NCBI GenBank assembly: GCA_028829895.1
Contig: CM054180.1
Span: forward strand, 112,519,135 to 112,583,134
DNA: 64,000 nt
DNA from: Sinotaia quadrata
Taxonomy: Eukaryota > Mollusca > Gastropoda > Architaenioglossa > Viviparidae
Reading direction: 5' to 3'
Positions 36,926 through 50,694 of the stretch are shown one piece after another. Every line of letters begins with the position of its first letter. The first letter of the stretch is position 1. Under the pieces are notes generated by a model. The model had not been told where the DNA came from, searched no databases, and saw only the letters and a program-made list of their open reading frames with translations. Made by a program: the position numbers and the translations under genes.

Positions 36926-38232
36926 TGTCAGGCGAAGCAAAACTTAACCCGGCATCACTCCATAAACATTTAAAAATTAAAATTATAAAATATAGATACA
37001 TGAGAGGTATAGGAACCATAGCATAAAAATATACGTTTAAAGCATTTAACCAAGACACTAATTACAAGACTGACCAGCCACTCCAAGACATTAGCAGGAC
37101 GTTAGAGTTATACAAGACCTGACCACCCAAGGCTAGGGCACAGGAAAGGGTTAGGGATCAAAGGGTCACTTGTAGCTAGCTGATAGGGAAAAGGGATAGA
37201 CTCACACTGAGCTATAGGCCAGAATACAGGAAGCGGTCGGGGGATCAAAGGGCCACTCTTAGCTAACGGTAGAGGGAAGGGCTAGTTTCAAAGAAATACC
37301 AGGAATACTGGAGAGCCTTTATATAAGTCGGGCCGAGCCAATTCTCTTCACTTGCTCAGAACAACCCGAGTTTTAAAACACGCAGGAGCAGTCCCAGAGA
37401 TTTCATCTGGTAACATTTTGGGAGAGAACAGTGGGAAATTTTCTAGAAATTAAAATTAGTCAGAAAGACTAAATTCCGAGTGTATTGCACTCCAACCAGA
37501 TGACGTTGGGTTCATTCGGTTTCAGAACGTGAAAGAACAAAACAGTAATCAGAAAAAGAGTATCTACAAAGAGTATCTAGAAACGGTAGCTAGAGCCAGA
37601 CAGCAGACGACATATTCTACCCGGCCAGCTGTTCACGCGGAGCGAAAACGGGCGGAGCCAGCTTGCTATTCAAGGGCCTGCCGTCGGGGAAAGCTTGCGC
37701 GACGAGGATTCAACGCTGTGTTGACCTTCAACTGCTCGAGCTGTTGAGCTAAGTATAGCGAACATAAACATTGAGCAGAAGTGCATAATAGTGTATTGGA
37801 ACTGAAATACAGGTCAAATTTATGTAGAAAAAAAGGAACGATTTGGGGAAAGGAAAACGAACATTAAAAATCACTTCATTAAGGGAGGCTAGCATTTTCC
37901 CTGAATTAATTATAGGACTTATATTTTGTAATTATTTTGACCAACATTGTTAACTGTACTTCTTTTATTGTTATTTTCTTCATTCTATTTTCTTTTATTG
38001 TTATATAAAGTTATTGTTAAATTTTCATTAGTGTTGTCAAATTTATTGTCATTCTTGCCTAGTATGATTTTATAATTGTTATCGTCACGTCCGTCTAACG
38101 TCTGTCTTGAGTCTGTCTTTCGTCTTATCTGTGAGGAATCGTTTCCTCTGGGGGGCTCAATACGAATTACCGGAAGTGACGTCCTCAACTTGTTGTCCGT
38201 CCTAGATATCCATATTTAGGGGGGTACCAACA
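36926..38232 (+). mobile_element. Solo LTR, family A, 1307 bp
   Basis: An insertion present in unit 2 only. It begins TGTCAGGCGAAG, ends GGTACCAACA (TG...CA ends) and is flanked by a 5-bp target duplication TTCTG at 36921-36925 and 38233-38237. Unit 1 at about 14672 shows the empty site ATGTTCTGAAGTATAC. A TATA box (TTTATATAAG, about 37317-37327) followed by a plausible start region fits an LTR promoter reading on the plus strand, against the host gene. No gag or pol frame is inside, so it is a lone LTR left by recombination. The short open frames in it (for example 37529-37747) are not genes. It does not resemble the other two LTRs. Confidence 0.85.
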
Positions 38233-38486
38233 TTCTGAAATATACAATTATCTTCAGACAAGATTAGTATTTTCAGATGTGTACAACCATGTTAATCATG
38301 TTTAATAGTTATTTTGAGTAGTTTAAGTTCGGTCTTTTACATACACTTATAAAAATCACTGAACTTTAATCATGTTCATTAGTCTTTAATGTCATTTAAT
38401 ATAGTCAGTAGAGCTTTGTGATTTGTCTGTTAATAGAAGTGCATCATGTTCCAATATGCTCAGTAATGTTCATTAGCGCAAAGTCG

Positions 38487-38925
38487 AGACTGAGAGAGCT
38501 TCTCTCCAAAGAACTGGATAAATTATTTTATTGAATCAGTCTGGTGCATTAAAACAGTTTGGTCATAATATGTACGGTAATTCCTCAAGGTAGGCCAACC
38601 AGTTTATTTAGCAATGACAGTATTGCAAATTTTAAAAAAAGGCATAAGCATGATAAAACTAAACATGAAATGATCAATAACCTGTCTTAGGAAATTTCAT
38701 GTCTAGTGTGAGTTTTAAGGAAAATTATTTGATTAGATAAGTATTTAATATATGAACACTTTAATTCTTCTGATGTTATAGATTGATTCATTAGCGGTTT
38801 TAGATTTAAACTGTGTATTAATTAAATCTATATATTATGTATTTAAATTAAAGTGTGCATTAATTAAATCACTATATTCTGGATTTACATTAAACTACGT
38901 ATTAATTAAATCACTATATCCTGTT
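38487..38925. repeat. Relic of a further, more diverged unit
   Basis: Matches unit 1 about 1040-1400 but with clearly more changes and indels than the nearby counterpart at 39440-39755, which covers the same region. It ends in a local repeat of TATTAATTAAATC (three times). It looks like a scrap of another array member caught between units 2 and 3. Confidence 0.55.
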
Positions 38926-39102
38926 TTAACCATAATTACTGAGGTTTAAGCTACGTTTATAAAGTCAAATCATTAAGATCATTACGTAAGAGAAATATCA
39001 CTAAGTGATAACCTGACAGTGGTTTAGTATCTTCATTAGCATTCTTTCTAATGAAGTGGTGAAGACTTTATCTAGGTCACCATTAGTCCAGCGAACTAGT
39101 AG

Positions 39103-39103
39103 T

Positions 39104-39166
<63 letters not shown>
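39103..39166. repeat. CA microsatellite
   Basis: About (CA)31, equivalent to 736-765 of unit 1. Confidence 0.95.
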
Positions 39167-39169
<3 letters not shown>

Positions 39170-40192
39170 TAAAAAATTTTGCGCTTTGAAAATACTCAGG
39201 TAAAGAAGAGGATTATGCAACACAATACAATCTCCAATTTTCTGAGTTAATTTATGTTTTCATTCACTCTATGAAATAAATAATAAAATATATCTTTTCA
39301 TTCTATATCATATTTACTACAACATTTAACTTGAGGTTAATGTTATTTCGAATTGTGCATTATTTTGTATGAAGTTGATAATTGAAAATAATATTACAGA
39401 GCAATGGTACATAGAATGACTACTCATACACGTAAAAGATAACTGAACGAATCCAGAGAGTTTCTTTTCAACGTCTCGGACAAATTATTTTACTGAATCA
39501 AAGTCTTGTGCACGAAAACTGTTTGGTCACGTGTGTATTGTACTTCCTTAAGGTAAGCCAACCACGTTATTTATCACTAACGGTATTGCAAATTTAAAAA
39601 AGGCGTAATCATTGATAAAAGTAGACATGAAATGATCAATAAGGATTGATAGCTGTCTTATGAAATTTCATGCACAAATGAGTTTAAAAGTAAAATGATT
39701 ATGAATATATACGTCTTGAATATTAACTCCGTAATTCTGGTGAAATGATAGAGTTTTTTTCTATGATTTCTCTCTTACTCTTTTAGTTTAGTTTTAGGAT
39801 GTGTTCTCTATTTGTCTTTATATTTTTACATTAACTTTAATTAACTCGCTCTACACAAGTAAAAGTTAAGTTTATTTCTCTCTCTGTTTTTTATTTCTCT
39901 GTCCCTCTCTATCCATCTCTATCTGTCCCTTGCAGAGTTCTTTAAACGGCAGATTCTGAAATTACCTCTTTATATCTGTTTGTATATGTTTACATCTAAT
40001 ATTTCTGTATCTATATCTATTTAGAGATGTGTCTAATGCTTTCTTCATCGTTTTTAACATCTCAAATTTTCTCTTTGAAAGAGGACTGTCCGAAGTAAAT
40101 ACAACACTAAAACGAACAATCATATTTTCAAACTTCTCCAAATAATAAACATTATATCTCATATTGTTATTGTTATGTCAAATCATAAAGTT

Positions 40193-40193
<1 letters not shown>

Positions 40194-40278
<85 letters not shown>
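40194..40278. repeat. CA microsatellite
   Basis: CA run with one TA interruption, equivalent to 3888-3992. Confidence 0.95.
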
Positions 40279-40484
40279 TTATAAATGTGCGTAACTGGAA
40301 GAGAAAAGTATTAAAGTTCTTCTCCTTGCACAATGCCATCAGAATGTCATCTAGCTCGACAGACTCTGAAATAAGAATTAACAGGAATCATTTTGAGTTC
40401 CACATTTACTCTCACATTTTCTCTCACATCAACCTTGCGTAGTCCATCTGTTCTCTCATCTGTCTATTATCTTTCATTTGCTCA

Positions 40485-40600
<116 letters not shown>

Positions 40601-40887
40601 GTCTGTCTTATTTTTCATTTCAGTTTTAGAACCTTCCATATATTTGTCTTGTTTATTCTCTTTGTTTCTCTAAGGAATTCGCACCGTACAATTAAAATTC
40701 CTACTCTCTCTCTCCTTCTGTGTTTTTCTTTCGGGGGAGAGTATATTTGTCTTTCTATCGGCCTTTTTCCTTCGTTATCCATCCTTTGCACAGTCCGTCT
40801 TTGTACACCGATTTCGAAATTTGTCTCTATATGTCTGTCTCGCTATGCTTTTATCTATATAATGCTACTTATTTACATATTGACACC

Positions 40888-40993
<106 letters not shown>

Positions 40994-41124
40994 CTTTTTT
41001 TGCTCCTACCTTTTTCTGTCTGGTAGTGTTCTGTATAATTCTTATTTCTTGGATATGTCTTTCCTTCTTTTGTTTCCCTTTTCTTTTTCTTTTTTCTACT
41101 TCTACTTTACTGTGAATCTCTTTT

Positions 41125-41190
41125 GCAAAATGTTGAATGTCATTTAAATATCTAACATTTTAGGCATGTCAATAACAAAATGTCGAATGT
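41125..41190. repeat. 50-bp minisatellite, 1.3 copies, unit 3
   Basis: Same unexpanded state as unit 2. Confidence 0.75.
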
Positions 41191-41764
41191 CACTTAACCC
41201 GTAAAATGACACTGGGACCATAACTCTCCATAGATGCACACGCTCAGTCTCAGCAATCCTAGTCTCTAAAAATAACCAGAGTGAAGGAAACATGTGCCTT
41301 CACTTCAGCAGCCAATTTGTTACAATGATTTTTGTATTGGTTACTGTAATACAGTACCGTCTGACGGCATTTTTTAACCTGACACAGAACGTGTTAAATA
41401 TCTACCATTTGGCATGTCAATAAAAATTGCACGAGTAGGAAATGTCTCAGATGATGTTTAATTAATTAATAGCTAAAAACACGAGATTTTTCGGTGAAAA
41501 CATGTTTTTCTTTTCTAGTGAGAGGGTTGGTATCAACTGATCTTAATCAAAAGAACAAAAATAATTAACAACCAGTCACTTAAAATGTTACGGGCTAGTC
41601 ACTGAGCTATGCATCCTTCACTGTATGTTCATGCACACTGAAGCAAGCAATTTTGATTATATATTTAAATTATACGCATTACGTTCTTAAACCAATTAGT
41701 GCTTAGAATTTTCTGAATATCATTTTAAAAGCTGTTCTATTTTAATTAGCCAATCAGCAGTAAC

Positions 41765-41908
41765 CTCATACAGTTTGTTGGTAGACATTGGTTCTCTAGA
41801 AATCAACACTCGGTTTTCGTAACCATTAATGTCTTTCACCTCTGCAGTCTGTCCGTTACTTGACAGTACTATGTTACTTCCGCAATTGTTGTGAAACATC
41901 CAGGGATT
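41765..41908 (-). CDS. TRIM-NHR gene 3, exon 2: NHR first part, orphaned
   Basis: 48 codons, phase 0, acceptor TTACAG|AAT. It is intact at protein level (MFHNNCGSNIVLS, INGYENR, NKLYE). The donor is GAG|GTTACT, where genes 1, 2 and 4 have GTGAYT, so it is a weaker match to GTRAGT. The exons that should follow are deleted. If the donor is skipped, the frame reads about 20 more codons (VTADWLIKIEQLLK and a stop), which would end the protein inside the first third of an NHR. Confidence 0.7.
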
Positions 41909-42227
41909 CTGTAATGATGACATTAAAATTGTTAAAACAGTCCTAATTATAGACTTGAATGAACATACACTTTACAAAACCTCTGCTGTGAGATAAATTA
42001 AATAAAATTAATTCTTATAATTTCATTCTACGACAAATAATACTTCAAACATAGGACGTGAATATTTTATTGTTAAGTATTGTGCATGAGTTTTAGAAGT
42101 CTGGAAGATAATCTGATTTAGTGCCGTTTGTCTTTCAATACCAGATACAGAGATGCAGCAACTAAGAAACAACTTTTATTAAATCTGAAAAAAACAAGTC
42201 AAGTTAAATAAACTACAAATTCTAACA

Positions 42228-42288
42228 ATGAAGCATCATTTGAAAATTGCTATTGTATTCTTGTTAGCCTTATCTATTTGTAGTAGAG
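42228..42288 (+). CDS. Antisense signal-peptide-like exon, unit 3
   Basis: MKHHLKIAIVFLLALSICSR followed by the phase-1 donor G|GTAAAT, as in unit 1, with one replacement (I for T). It sits antisense in the intron between exons 1 and 2 of gene 3. The candidate downstream acceptor (CCCTTAATTACAG, about 43187) is also present. Confidence 0.4.
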
Positions 42289-43434
42289 GTAAATCTAAAA
42301 TTTAAGTGAAATATTTTTCTGCCACTTAATGATCATTTATTAAGCAGGCCTTAAATAAAAGGGGAATGCATTTTTTCTTTGAGGAAATCTAGACTTTGAT
42401 AAATATATACAAGAAATGACTAGTAATTTTCTTATTATTGTATGGAAAATTTTCTCTTCCATAATAAACTGTGTAGGCATTTCAATAGTATACACATTTG
42501 TACTAATACATTGTATTATTTCATGTTAATTTTCTATTTTAAGTAAATATATTTAGATACTAGATCAAGTGTTTAACAGTCAATAGTAACTAGTGTTGGT
42601 TGCACGATTCGAATTAATCAATATCTGCAGAGTGTATGATAATAACATAAATTAATTACTATAATTTCAATAAAAGATAAATAATATTTTACTGAAAAAT
42701 TATGCACCGTGGAGAGCATAGATATAATCTTTAAAATGTCAAATGATCCAGAATACGGTTGGGATTTTATCAAGTTTAACTTCAATAATAAATTATGACT
42801 TTATTAATTCCCAGCAGAAATATATTCACACATAGATTTATTGGAGGCGAAATATTTTCTAATCTAATTTGTATTATTATGTATTATATTATCATGTAAA
42901 ATATTGCAATAAAGTATAAATTCAAAAACATTTAACTTGTAACAAAGCGCAAGAATAACCAGATGCATGATCAATTAATTTATAATATATCGCAGAAATA
43001 ACCAGATTTATGAAAATAATTATTTTTTTAAATAAACATATCGTAAATCATCTACCGATCCTTTATTCAAGTAAACAAATATGAATAAACTGTATTTGTT
43101 AAACACAATCTTTGACTCCCTGACTTTATTTGTCGGTATTTTTAACATTAATATTTAATTATTACATTAGCCCTTAATTACAGATTTAAAGAAAAAGAGA
43201 AATTAAAATTGAAATTTAAAATAGATTAAAGGGATAACTGTTTATGCCTTCGTGCATCTGATAGAGTTATGAATTTTATTTATAGTAAAAAGTTTACTTT
43301 AAAAAAAAGTAATCCATAATATATCGCATTGAATTCCATATTCCATATTCCAGTCAGAAACAACATTTTAGCAAATAAAAAAAAAATGACTGAACTGCAT
43401 AAATCGAATTAATAGATCATCTTATATATGTTCG

Positions 43435-43592
43435 TGGTCGGGGAAGTGTCGAGGATTAGGGTCGTATAGAGGACAGTTGTGTGTCCCGTCTCAATGCAGA
43501 TTTCATCATCTTAGTACCATCCATCGCATTAATAATCGATCTTATCCCTTTCATACCCAGTGGTTTCATTCGGGACCCATGTAGGAATAAAA
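43435..43592. other. GC-richer conserved block in the first intron, unit 3
   Basis: Counterpart of 7265-7435. Both minus-strand frames are open, with small replacements (L for P, M for V, H for Y). Confidence 0.3.
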
Positions 43593-43687
43593 TGTAAATG
43601 TGGGTGAATGTGTGGATGAAGGGATTGTGAAGTCAAATAAATATGAGTAAATCAGTGAAAAGTATGTATTAAAGAATTAAAACATAC

Positions 43688-44785
43688 CTTTTCTGACCCA
43701 GTAGCAAAACTGAAAATCGGTTTTATCATTTTGTTTAATTCCTTCTCCACTTGTGATATCGATGTCATGTCAATTTCAAGCGTGACCTTTAGACAAGAAT
43801 TTGTGTCTTGTGGCAGACTTGTGTCAAGGTCATTGACACGACTTTCAAGGTTTGTAACCATAGCTACTAGTGAGTTGTCATTTGTCATCTGTAACACTCG
43901 CTTAATTAGTCCTTGGTGAGATGTCACTCTTACACGTTTATGAGATATTGTGGACTTTTGTTTATGGACTGCAGATTTCATTTTGTCGTTTTCTTCAGTT
44001 ACGAGTTTCTTCAGTCGTTGCCTGCAGGTCTCCACCGACTTCAAAAGACTGTCGCACGTTTTATCTATTTCTGCAAGAGCAGCATTAGTACTTTTCTCAG
44101 ACTTTAATAAACGCTCTTCTAAATCCGTTATGGCCTGGCTCAAGGAGGATTCTGCTGCATTTAGTTTGCTTTCCATTTCCAGTAACGATTGTTTATATTT
44201 TCTAGACACCTCTGACACATATGTGACTTCCAAACATGTGCGGTGTTTTGCTGTAGCGCACAGGTGACAGATGAGGACATTGTGATCCACACAGACGAGT
44301 TCTGCAGTTTTATCCGGGTGGACAGAACACGGTGCTTGACGACTTGCTGCCAGACGTTCTGGTGTCAGTGTCGCCAAGTCTTCTACTTTATGGAAACTTG
44401 TTGATGGAAGCTTTCTATGAACCTCAATGCAGACTTGACACAGTTTGACATTGCAGTGAAGACACAGTGATATCGCATCGGCGTTGTTGTGCACATGACA
44501 CACATGTTTTTCATTGAATATCTTCAGACTCTCGACCATTGAAGACATGGCATAATCTGTAGGCAAAGAATCTACAAAGGCCTCACAGTTTTTAATGTTA
44601 TAATATTTGGGATCCACGATAACACTACGACATAGTGGACACAACGGCTCTGTCTTCGTCTTTATCCAACTGACCAGACAATCACGACACAGAAGGTGTG
44701 CACAAGGAAGGATTTTAGGATCAGAATACTTTTCGTGACAAACAGGACAGTCCGTAATCTGCATTTCCTTGTCTGATGTAGCCAT
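43688..44785 (-). CDS. TRIM-NHR gene 3, exon 1: RING, two B-boxes, coiled coil
   Basis: 366 codons, phase 0, ending AAG|GTATGT, with the 5' acceptor at 44794-44795. RING and both B-boxes keep every zinc ligand. It differs from gene 1 at about 17 residues, for example I41 in place of M, S82, N91 and R144. The exon is fully open, but only NHR exon 2 follows. Exons 3 and 4 are missing from this unit, so the product cannot contain a complete NHR unless it splices further downstream. It could make a RING/B-box/coiled-coil protein without a target-binding domain, or be a gene on its way to decay. Confidence 0.88.
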
Positions 44786-44797
44786 CGCGATAACTGT

Positions 44798-47434
44798 GAC
44801 AATAATTATTTGTTTGTAATATCAAGCATATCAAGTATTTCTTTTAGCGAATTGCAAATAAATAGCAAATACAGATTTAACTCTCTCAAGGTCTGGGAGT
44901 CTATGTGTGTCCCGTCTGTCTATCTATCTAGTTCTCTCCCTCCAACTCTCTGTCTATTTTTCGGATGACAGTTTAAGCCTTGCAGAGGTATGCAAGAGTA
45001 ACCGTCGAAGGTTGCTGAATAATACCTCTCCACATTTCATGGAAGCAAGAGTAAAATACGTGTCTACATTATATCGCTGAAATACAGAAAGAGAAAAATG
45101 CATGTCTGTAGTGTATAGTGAGACACAGAAAGAGTAAAATACATATCTAATCTATTCAAGATAAAGAATAGACATGAGAGAGACCGTGTGCATAAAAAAG
45201 ATAATAAAATTAAATAACTTAAATATAATGTCCTATCATATTACTTTTCTTTTCAATTTGGCATGTTATTCTAAATTTGTCAGTACAAACGTATAGATTC
45301 ATAAATGTAATTAATTTTGTATTTCATATACCATATATTAATGTACGAAAACATCAGATTATCAGAAACCTTTCAACTTTGTACAAAGTATTACATTGGT
45401 AAGTATAGAAAGAGTTAATGGTTAACTGTAAATAAGTCTGTACTGATACATTCAACGGATATTAGATACTAGGGTGTCCAGATTACACATAAAATTATGT
45501 CCGTGCACTTTATATTGATACAATGTTAACATGTATTAAGAAGATATTTTTTTAAATAAACATTTCCAGAAAATTGCATGGTCTACGTACATTTTCATTT
45601 CAATTTAAATTACGGGCTTTGTTTTATCAGACTTAGACTACCTTAATCATAATTATGTTTCTTCTTTAATATAGTGCGAATGGTTAAAGATCACAATACT
45701 TAAGTATAATTTGAAATAAATTTTAATTAAATAAGTAGACTTATTATATTTTTACATTTTAGACATGGATACCAAATCTGATTTTTCTTACATTTGAGTT
45801 TCCCTTTCTATTTAGTTCAACTGGTATATCACTATAAAAGTAGAAATTCTTTTGACTAGTACAGTTATATAGACCTGATAAGGTACTCATTGTTGTAGCC
45901 AGCATATAATGGGAGCCTTTTTATAAAAATGGCACAGTAACTTTCTTTTAAAATATTTTTATTATATTTTAAATAAGTAGAAAATACAGGTATAAATGAT
46001 ATCGGTTTATTCTGGAATAATACTAATGTAGAATTCGCTCTAAATAACGATTGTTTCATAAATAATATTAATAAAAACTTATTCCGTAGAGCTAACTCTA
46101 TAGCCTTTAATGCATAGTTTAAAAAAAAGAACTATAATGTAGAGATAACTCTAAAGCCTTCAATGCACAGATAAATAAGAACTATAATGTAGAAATATAG
46201 GCTGGATCGATTCGGTGTTTCAAATTACGACATGCATTGCACTTACATTGTAGAACTACTAGAAATAATTTAAACATTTTTTTTTCAAAAATCTGTATAA
46301 ATTACAAGTCTTAAACTGATTGATTAAATGTTCTGCAACATAAGGATATCGATTTACATGTACACTGTTAATTGATGTTTAATGTCTGAATTGACAGGCC
46401 TGGTTATTTTTTCCCTTCTTGCTAGTTTCAATTGTGAATATAATTATATTTATTGAATTATAGAGTCATTAAATTCGGGTATATATATCTCGAAAAGCAG
46501 TCGATACCGTAGTTACTGTAGACGCTACAATTCAAAGGTATTTTCAAAATGGCGAACGTTTGGCCACAGTGCATTTGTTATTGTGTCCTCTCCATTTACA
46601 GAAATCAATTCTCCGCACACGAAACGTGATTACAAAGTGCGCATTAACACAAAGCATATGGAATTAAATAAAAGTATAAAATAAAAATGTATGACGTATC
46701 AAAACACAAATAAATATGTAAATGTGTAACGTGGTCGGCTTGCGATAACGTCTAGTTTATCACGTAAATGAACGTGTTCAATTGCTGACCTTGTTAATTT
46801 GAAATGAGAATTTGAAACCGCGATTGTCACACAAGGGAAACCATTAGAAAACGAAAATAAGTAATATACAAATGAGTTGTTCCCCTTAGTGGAAGTCTTG
46901 TAAATAGTAGGTCTACTAGTTACAAAGATCCATAACTAGACACGAAATCTAAATTATCGTATTAAAATAACCGTTTTATTTTTACTTCCTGTGGATAAAT
47001 ATACATGTAACCATATTTAGTGATGCTAGTAATAGGCCGAAATCGTAATTAATCGCCTAAACATCAGTGTGGCGCAAATGTGAAACCGAAAGTAAATAAA
47101 CAAATATACTGAATAATTAGTTCTCTATGATCATTAACGAAAACATAATGTTGGACAGATATCGCATACAATCAGTAGCTGCGCCCGTTAGTGAATATAG
47201 CTGAATGATTTTTTATTGAAAGTAACTTACATTTTTTTTTATAGAACTCAGATGATAAATATAATCGCTTGTCAGGAAATCGGGAACACAACAGCTACCT
47301 CGCAGTACACAATTATCCACGTGACATAGCACGTGATCTCTCTTATCCGGTGAGTATTCTTCGCATTATGAACGCCAAAGAAATAGAAGGAAGACTCAAA
47401 ACCGATACAAGGCAAAAATCATATTAAACTAACG
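44798..47434. other. Upstream region of gene 3 up to the MITE, no coding exon seen
   Basis: Parallels 8634-11806 of unit 1 with a 570-bp deletion at about 47376. No supported frame apart from the E-box segment listed separately. Confidence 0.4.
47223..47362. promoter_or_regulatory. Paired E-box segment, unit 3
   Basis: CACGTG at 47318-47323 and 47330-47335, followed by TATCCG|GTGAGT on the plus strand. The sequence just to the right is deleted in this unit, so anything spliced from the plus-strand donor would be affected. Confidence 0.3.
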
Positions 47435-48189
47435 TATGTATAGTACTGCTGTCTTTTTAGGAAACTTATAATAAATTAGAGTTAAAATTTCACATTGTAT
47501 TTATACTAAAATGTTACATATACTTTCACATATCAATTTTTTTATCATTCAGTAATGTGTTAAGGATTGAATATTTACACAAATGATCAGCACTTTTAGC
47601 GAACAGTACTAAAAATTGGTATGGTGCACTCATTGAATTATACAAAAGCAAGGACATTAATAAAAAAAAAAAAACCTAACTGTACAGATCAGACACACCC
47701 GTAGAGCAATGTATCTTACAGATCGTCAAAACGAGAACATAGCAGGTCAATGAATGACAGGGAACGAAGCCACAAGATACAAGTGTGTGCAGAAAGAAGA
47801 AACATTTGTAAAAGTTAATATTAACGTTTCCTAATATTTACTGAAGATAATTATCTGTAAAATTACTTCGATGTGGAATTAAAAATCTGACGACGCCAGA
47901 AGTCATTCCTAATAGTGTATTGGTCAGTATGTAACACCTGTTTTTTCACCTTTGATTTCCACTCTGAAAATGTTTTACAGGCAACAGTTTATATATGTTT
48001 TTATGAAGTCAGTTGATAACAAATTATTATAAAAAGTGCTTAAAAGTGTTTACCGGTTTAAAGGATCTTTGCAATACATATTCAGATTGTAATATAAAAA
48101 AAAACAGCGTTGTTATTAACATCCTTAACAGATTTTTGTGAAATTTTAATTTATTATAAGTTTTCTTAAAAGACAGCAGTGCTATACAT
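47435..48189. mobile_element. MITE-like inverted-repeat element, unit 3 copy
   Basis: Same locus as in units 1 and 2, with left end TATGTATAGTACTGCTGTC and right end GACAGCAGTGCTATACAT. A small deletion lies in the right inverted repeat. About 570 bp just outside the left end, present in units 1 and 2, is missing here. Confidence 0.68.
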
Positions 48190-49396
48190 GTATTTATTTT
48201 GAAATAATAAGTGAATTATACGTGTTACAATCGGTTATAAAACAAATAATTTAATTGTATTTTAAAAGCAATAGTGCATTTTATTTTTAGTTCATTATTA
48301 TTCTTCGAGTAATGGGATGCCATTTCGTTTGAAATGATAAATTAAGTATCCATCTTATGATTATTATCGCTTAGGCCTACAAATCTGGTGGAATAATATT
48401 GCATTGAAAGCAGGAAACTTAATCCAGAAGCACAACGCTCTACCAAATGTGACAATGTATTATTTCCCTTATATCAATAATGTAAGACACGCTTTAAACA
48501 AAACGGTCATTTGAACGTAGTCGCAAGCCACATGCTACGTAAACTATCTGTAAGATGGCGTACATTGTAACGAATGTAAAAATTATAACTCCGCGCCCCA
48601 CAGTGTCTGCCGGAGGATCATTAATAAAATAAATTAAGATTTTCATCAGTTGTAATTAGAAAGATTAATTACTACAATTATTACTAATAATTATAATAAT
48701 CATTAACTAAGTGGCGTAGGTGTCAAATGTAAACTATCCAAGGGTCTTTAAATTGGGGAACCTTTAGATGTCTTTCCCAGTGTTTGTGTTTTACAGGCAT
48801 TAAATGTATTTAATCATAATAAAATCCAGCATAACATTGTGTAAATGAAAGCAGAGTGAAGTTATTCGTCAACTGTATGAGTGTTGTTTGGTATGATTTA
48901 GTGTTTTAATAAAAATCTATTAGATAAATCTCAAATAAAACTGGTACCCCCGTTTTTTCACGAAAATTGAAACATTTTCTAATCATAGTTTTCTATGTTG
49001 CCAATTCTTGTCAAACTTTTCTTTTTAATTTCAGATTATTTCCTCTTACCAAGAAGCCAATATTACACAATAAATTTAATTTGGCAGTATATCTCCATAA
49101 TAATGCTTATTTTGAAAACACTATTATGATGTATTTGTAGAAATATGTTAGGGATTTGGATTGTTTATTTATATCATAAAATAACAAAAAAACAATGCAT
49201 CAAATTGTCATCATGATCAAGTAAGATGACAGAATTTTAGAGATGATAGTAATGTCCAATCACGAGACATTAACTCTCACCTTTCAACCCTTTCAACCCT
49301 TTCACTTCTTTGTATATACTAATAGGTTTTCTGCCATTTCTGTTACATTTGAGATGAAGGAAGTCGATGTAAATTGTAAGAAAGCATAATATACTT

Positions 49397-50610
49397 TCCA
49401 GCTTCACTTCAAATCACGTGATGTAAAGAATAAATGCTATTACTGCCATTAAGCATAAAACTTCATTTCGTTTCTAGTCATACACGTCTTTCTAATACCT
49501 AGAAACGTTCGCAAATATTCTTGTCCCAATTCACATGTTTACTTACAAATGTTCAATTGATTATCTCTGTTATTCTAGTACTATATTTACTGAAGGGTTC
49601 GTGCCAACCTGCCTCAGCAGTTTATTTATTTTGTAGTTTATAGCGGAACGTTTATATACTCTTTCAAGTAAATGTGAATTATTCAAATGAAAAAAATTAT
49701 GTCTTTCCATAAACATTTTCAATATTTTTTCTTGCTCCAAACACGGGTACACACAGACACATACACTAGTACACACAAACACACGCTCGCATACAGAAAT
49801 TATGCAAAAAATTGCCAAAGATAGGAAAATAGAGACATAAAAGAGAATATATTTTACAAACTGTAAGCCAACAGTAGGATATAATGAAAAATGTAAATTT
49901 TATTTTGATTGAAATGATTAAAAATTATTATTTGTCAAAGGTATTGTAATGATGTTTGTGTTTTCATAAAGATTATTATGAGTATTATGAACAGCTGGTT
50001 GTATTGTAAATTTCTTGCCGTTGAACTGAAGTCTAATGTAGTTCACTGGATAGATGATACAGGAAGAGTAGATACCTGCAAATGTCGTGAAATAAATTTG
50101 TACATATAACGACAGTTTATGTTTCACGAAAATTTGCATAATTCTCAGATGAAAAATTAATTCCTAAAAATAATTGCTACATAATTTCAAATGAACGAAA
50201 ACAAAAAACTATGCAATATATTGTTTAATCAAACCTCTTTATTCTTTCATCGAGTCATATTGATCTTATTCAGATTCAAGTGTTCAATCATGTTCATTCG
50301 TGTTCACAAACATTCATTAAAAATGTTCAATAGAACTTAATCATGTTCTGAAGTATACAATTATCTTCAGACAATATTGGTATTTTCAGATGTGTACAAC
50401 CATGTTAATCATGTTTAATAGTTATTTTGAGTAGTTTAAGTCCAGTTTGTTACATACACTTATAAAAATCACTGAACTTTAATCACGTTCATTAGTGTTT
50501 AATGTCATTAGATTAATATAGTCAGTAGAGCTTTGTGATTTGTCTGTTAATAGAAGAGCATCATGTTCCAATATGCCCAGTAATGTTCATTAGCGCAAAG
50601 TCTTTTTCAA
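49397..50610. repeat. Internal block a, unit 3
   Basis: Counterpart of unit 1 block a. The core at about 49955-50095 is conserved (FLAVELKSNVVHWIDD). A one-base insertion after REIN shifts the plus-strand frame. Confidence 0.6.
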
Positions 50611-50694
50611 TAGTTAGCTATTGATAATTCCTATCTCAATTTTTAAACTATTCCTAGTTGACAATGATGCTACTGTCGGAGTCTAGCGCTCTGC

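Larger units (their letters stand above)
20086..38486 (-). repeat. Tandem unit 2 of the TRIM-NHR gene array
   Basis: This is the second unit. It differs from unit 1 by a solo LTR at 21033-22616, a 968-bp extra segment at 27716-28683 and a second solo LTR at 36926-38232. The part matching unit 1 from about 14920 to the unit end is missing: at about 38486 the sequence jumps straight into material matching unit 1 near position 1040. The spacer is therefore short and lacks the 39-, 47-, 35- and 46-bp minisatellites and block b. Confidence 0.85.

Noticed and set aside
37529..37747. Open frame inside the family A insertion; likewise 21577-21774, 22275-22710, 57225-57422 and 58095-58316 in family B
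   Set aside because: They lie within solo LTRs, show no gag or pol motifs and are not shared between the two family B copies.
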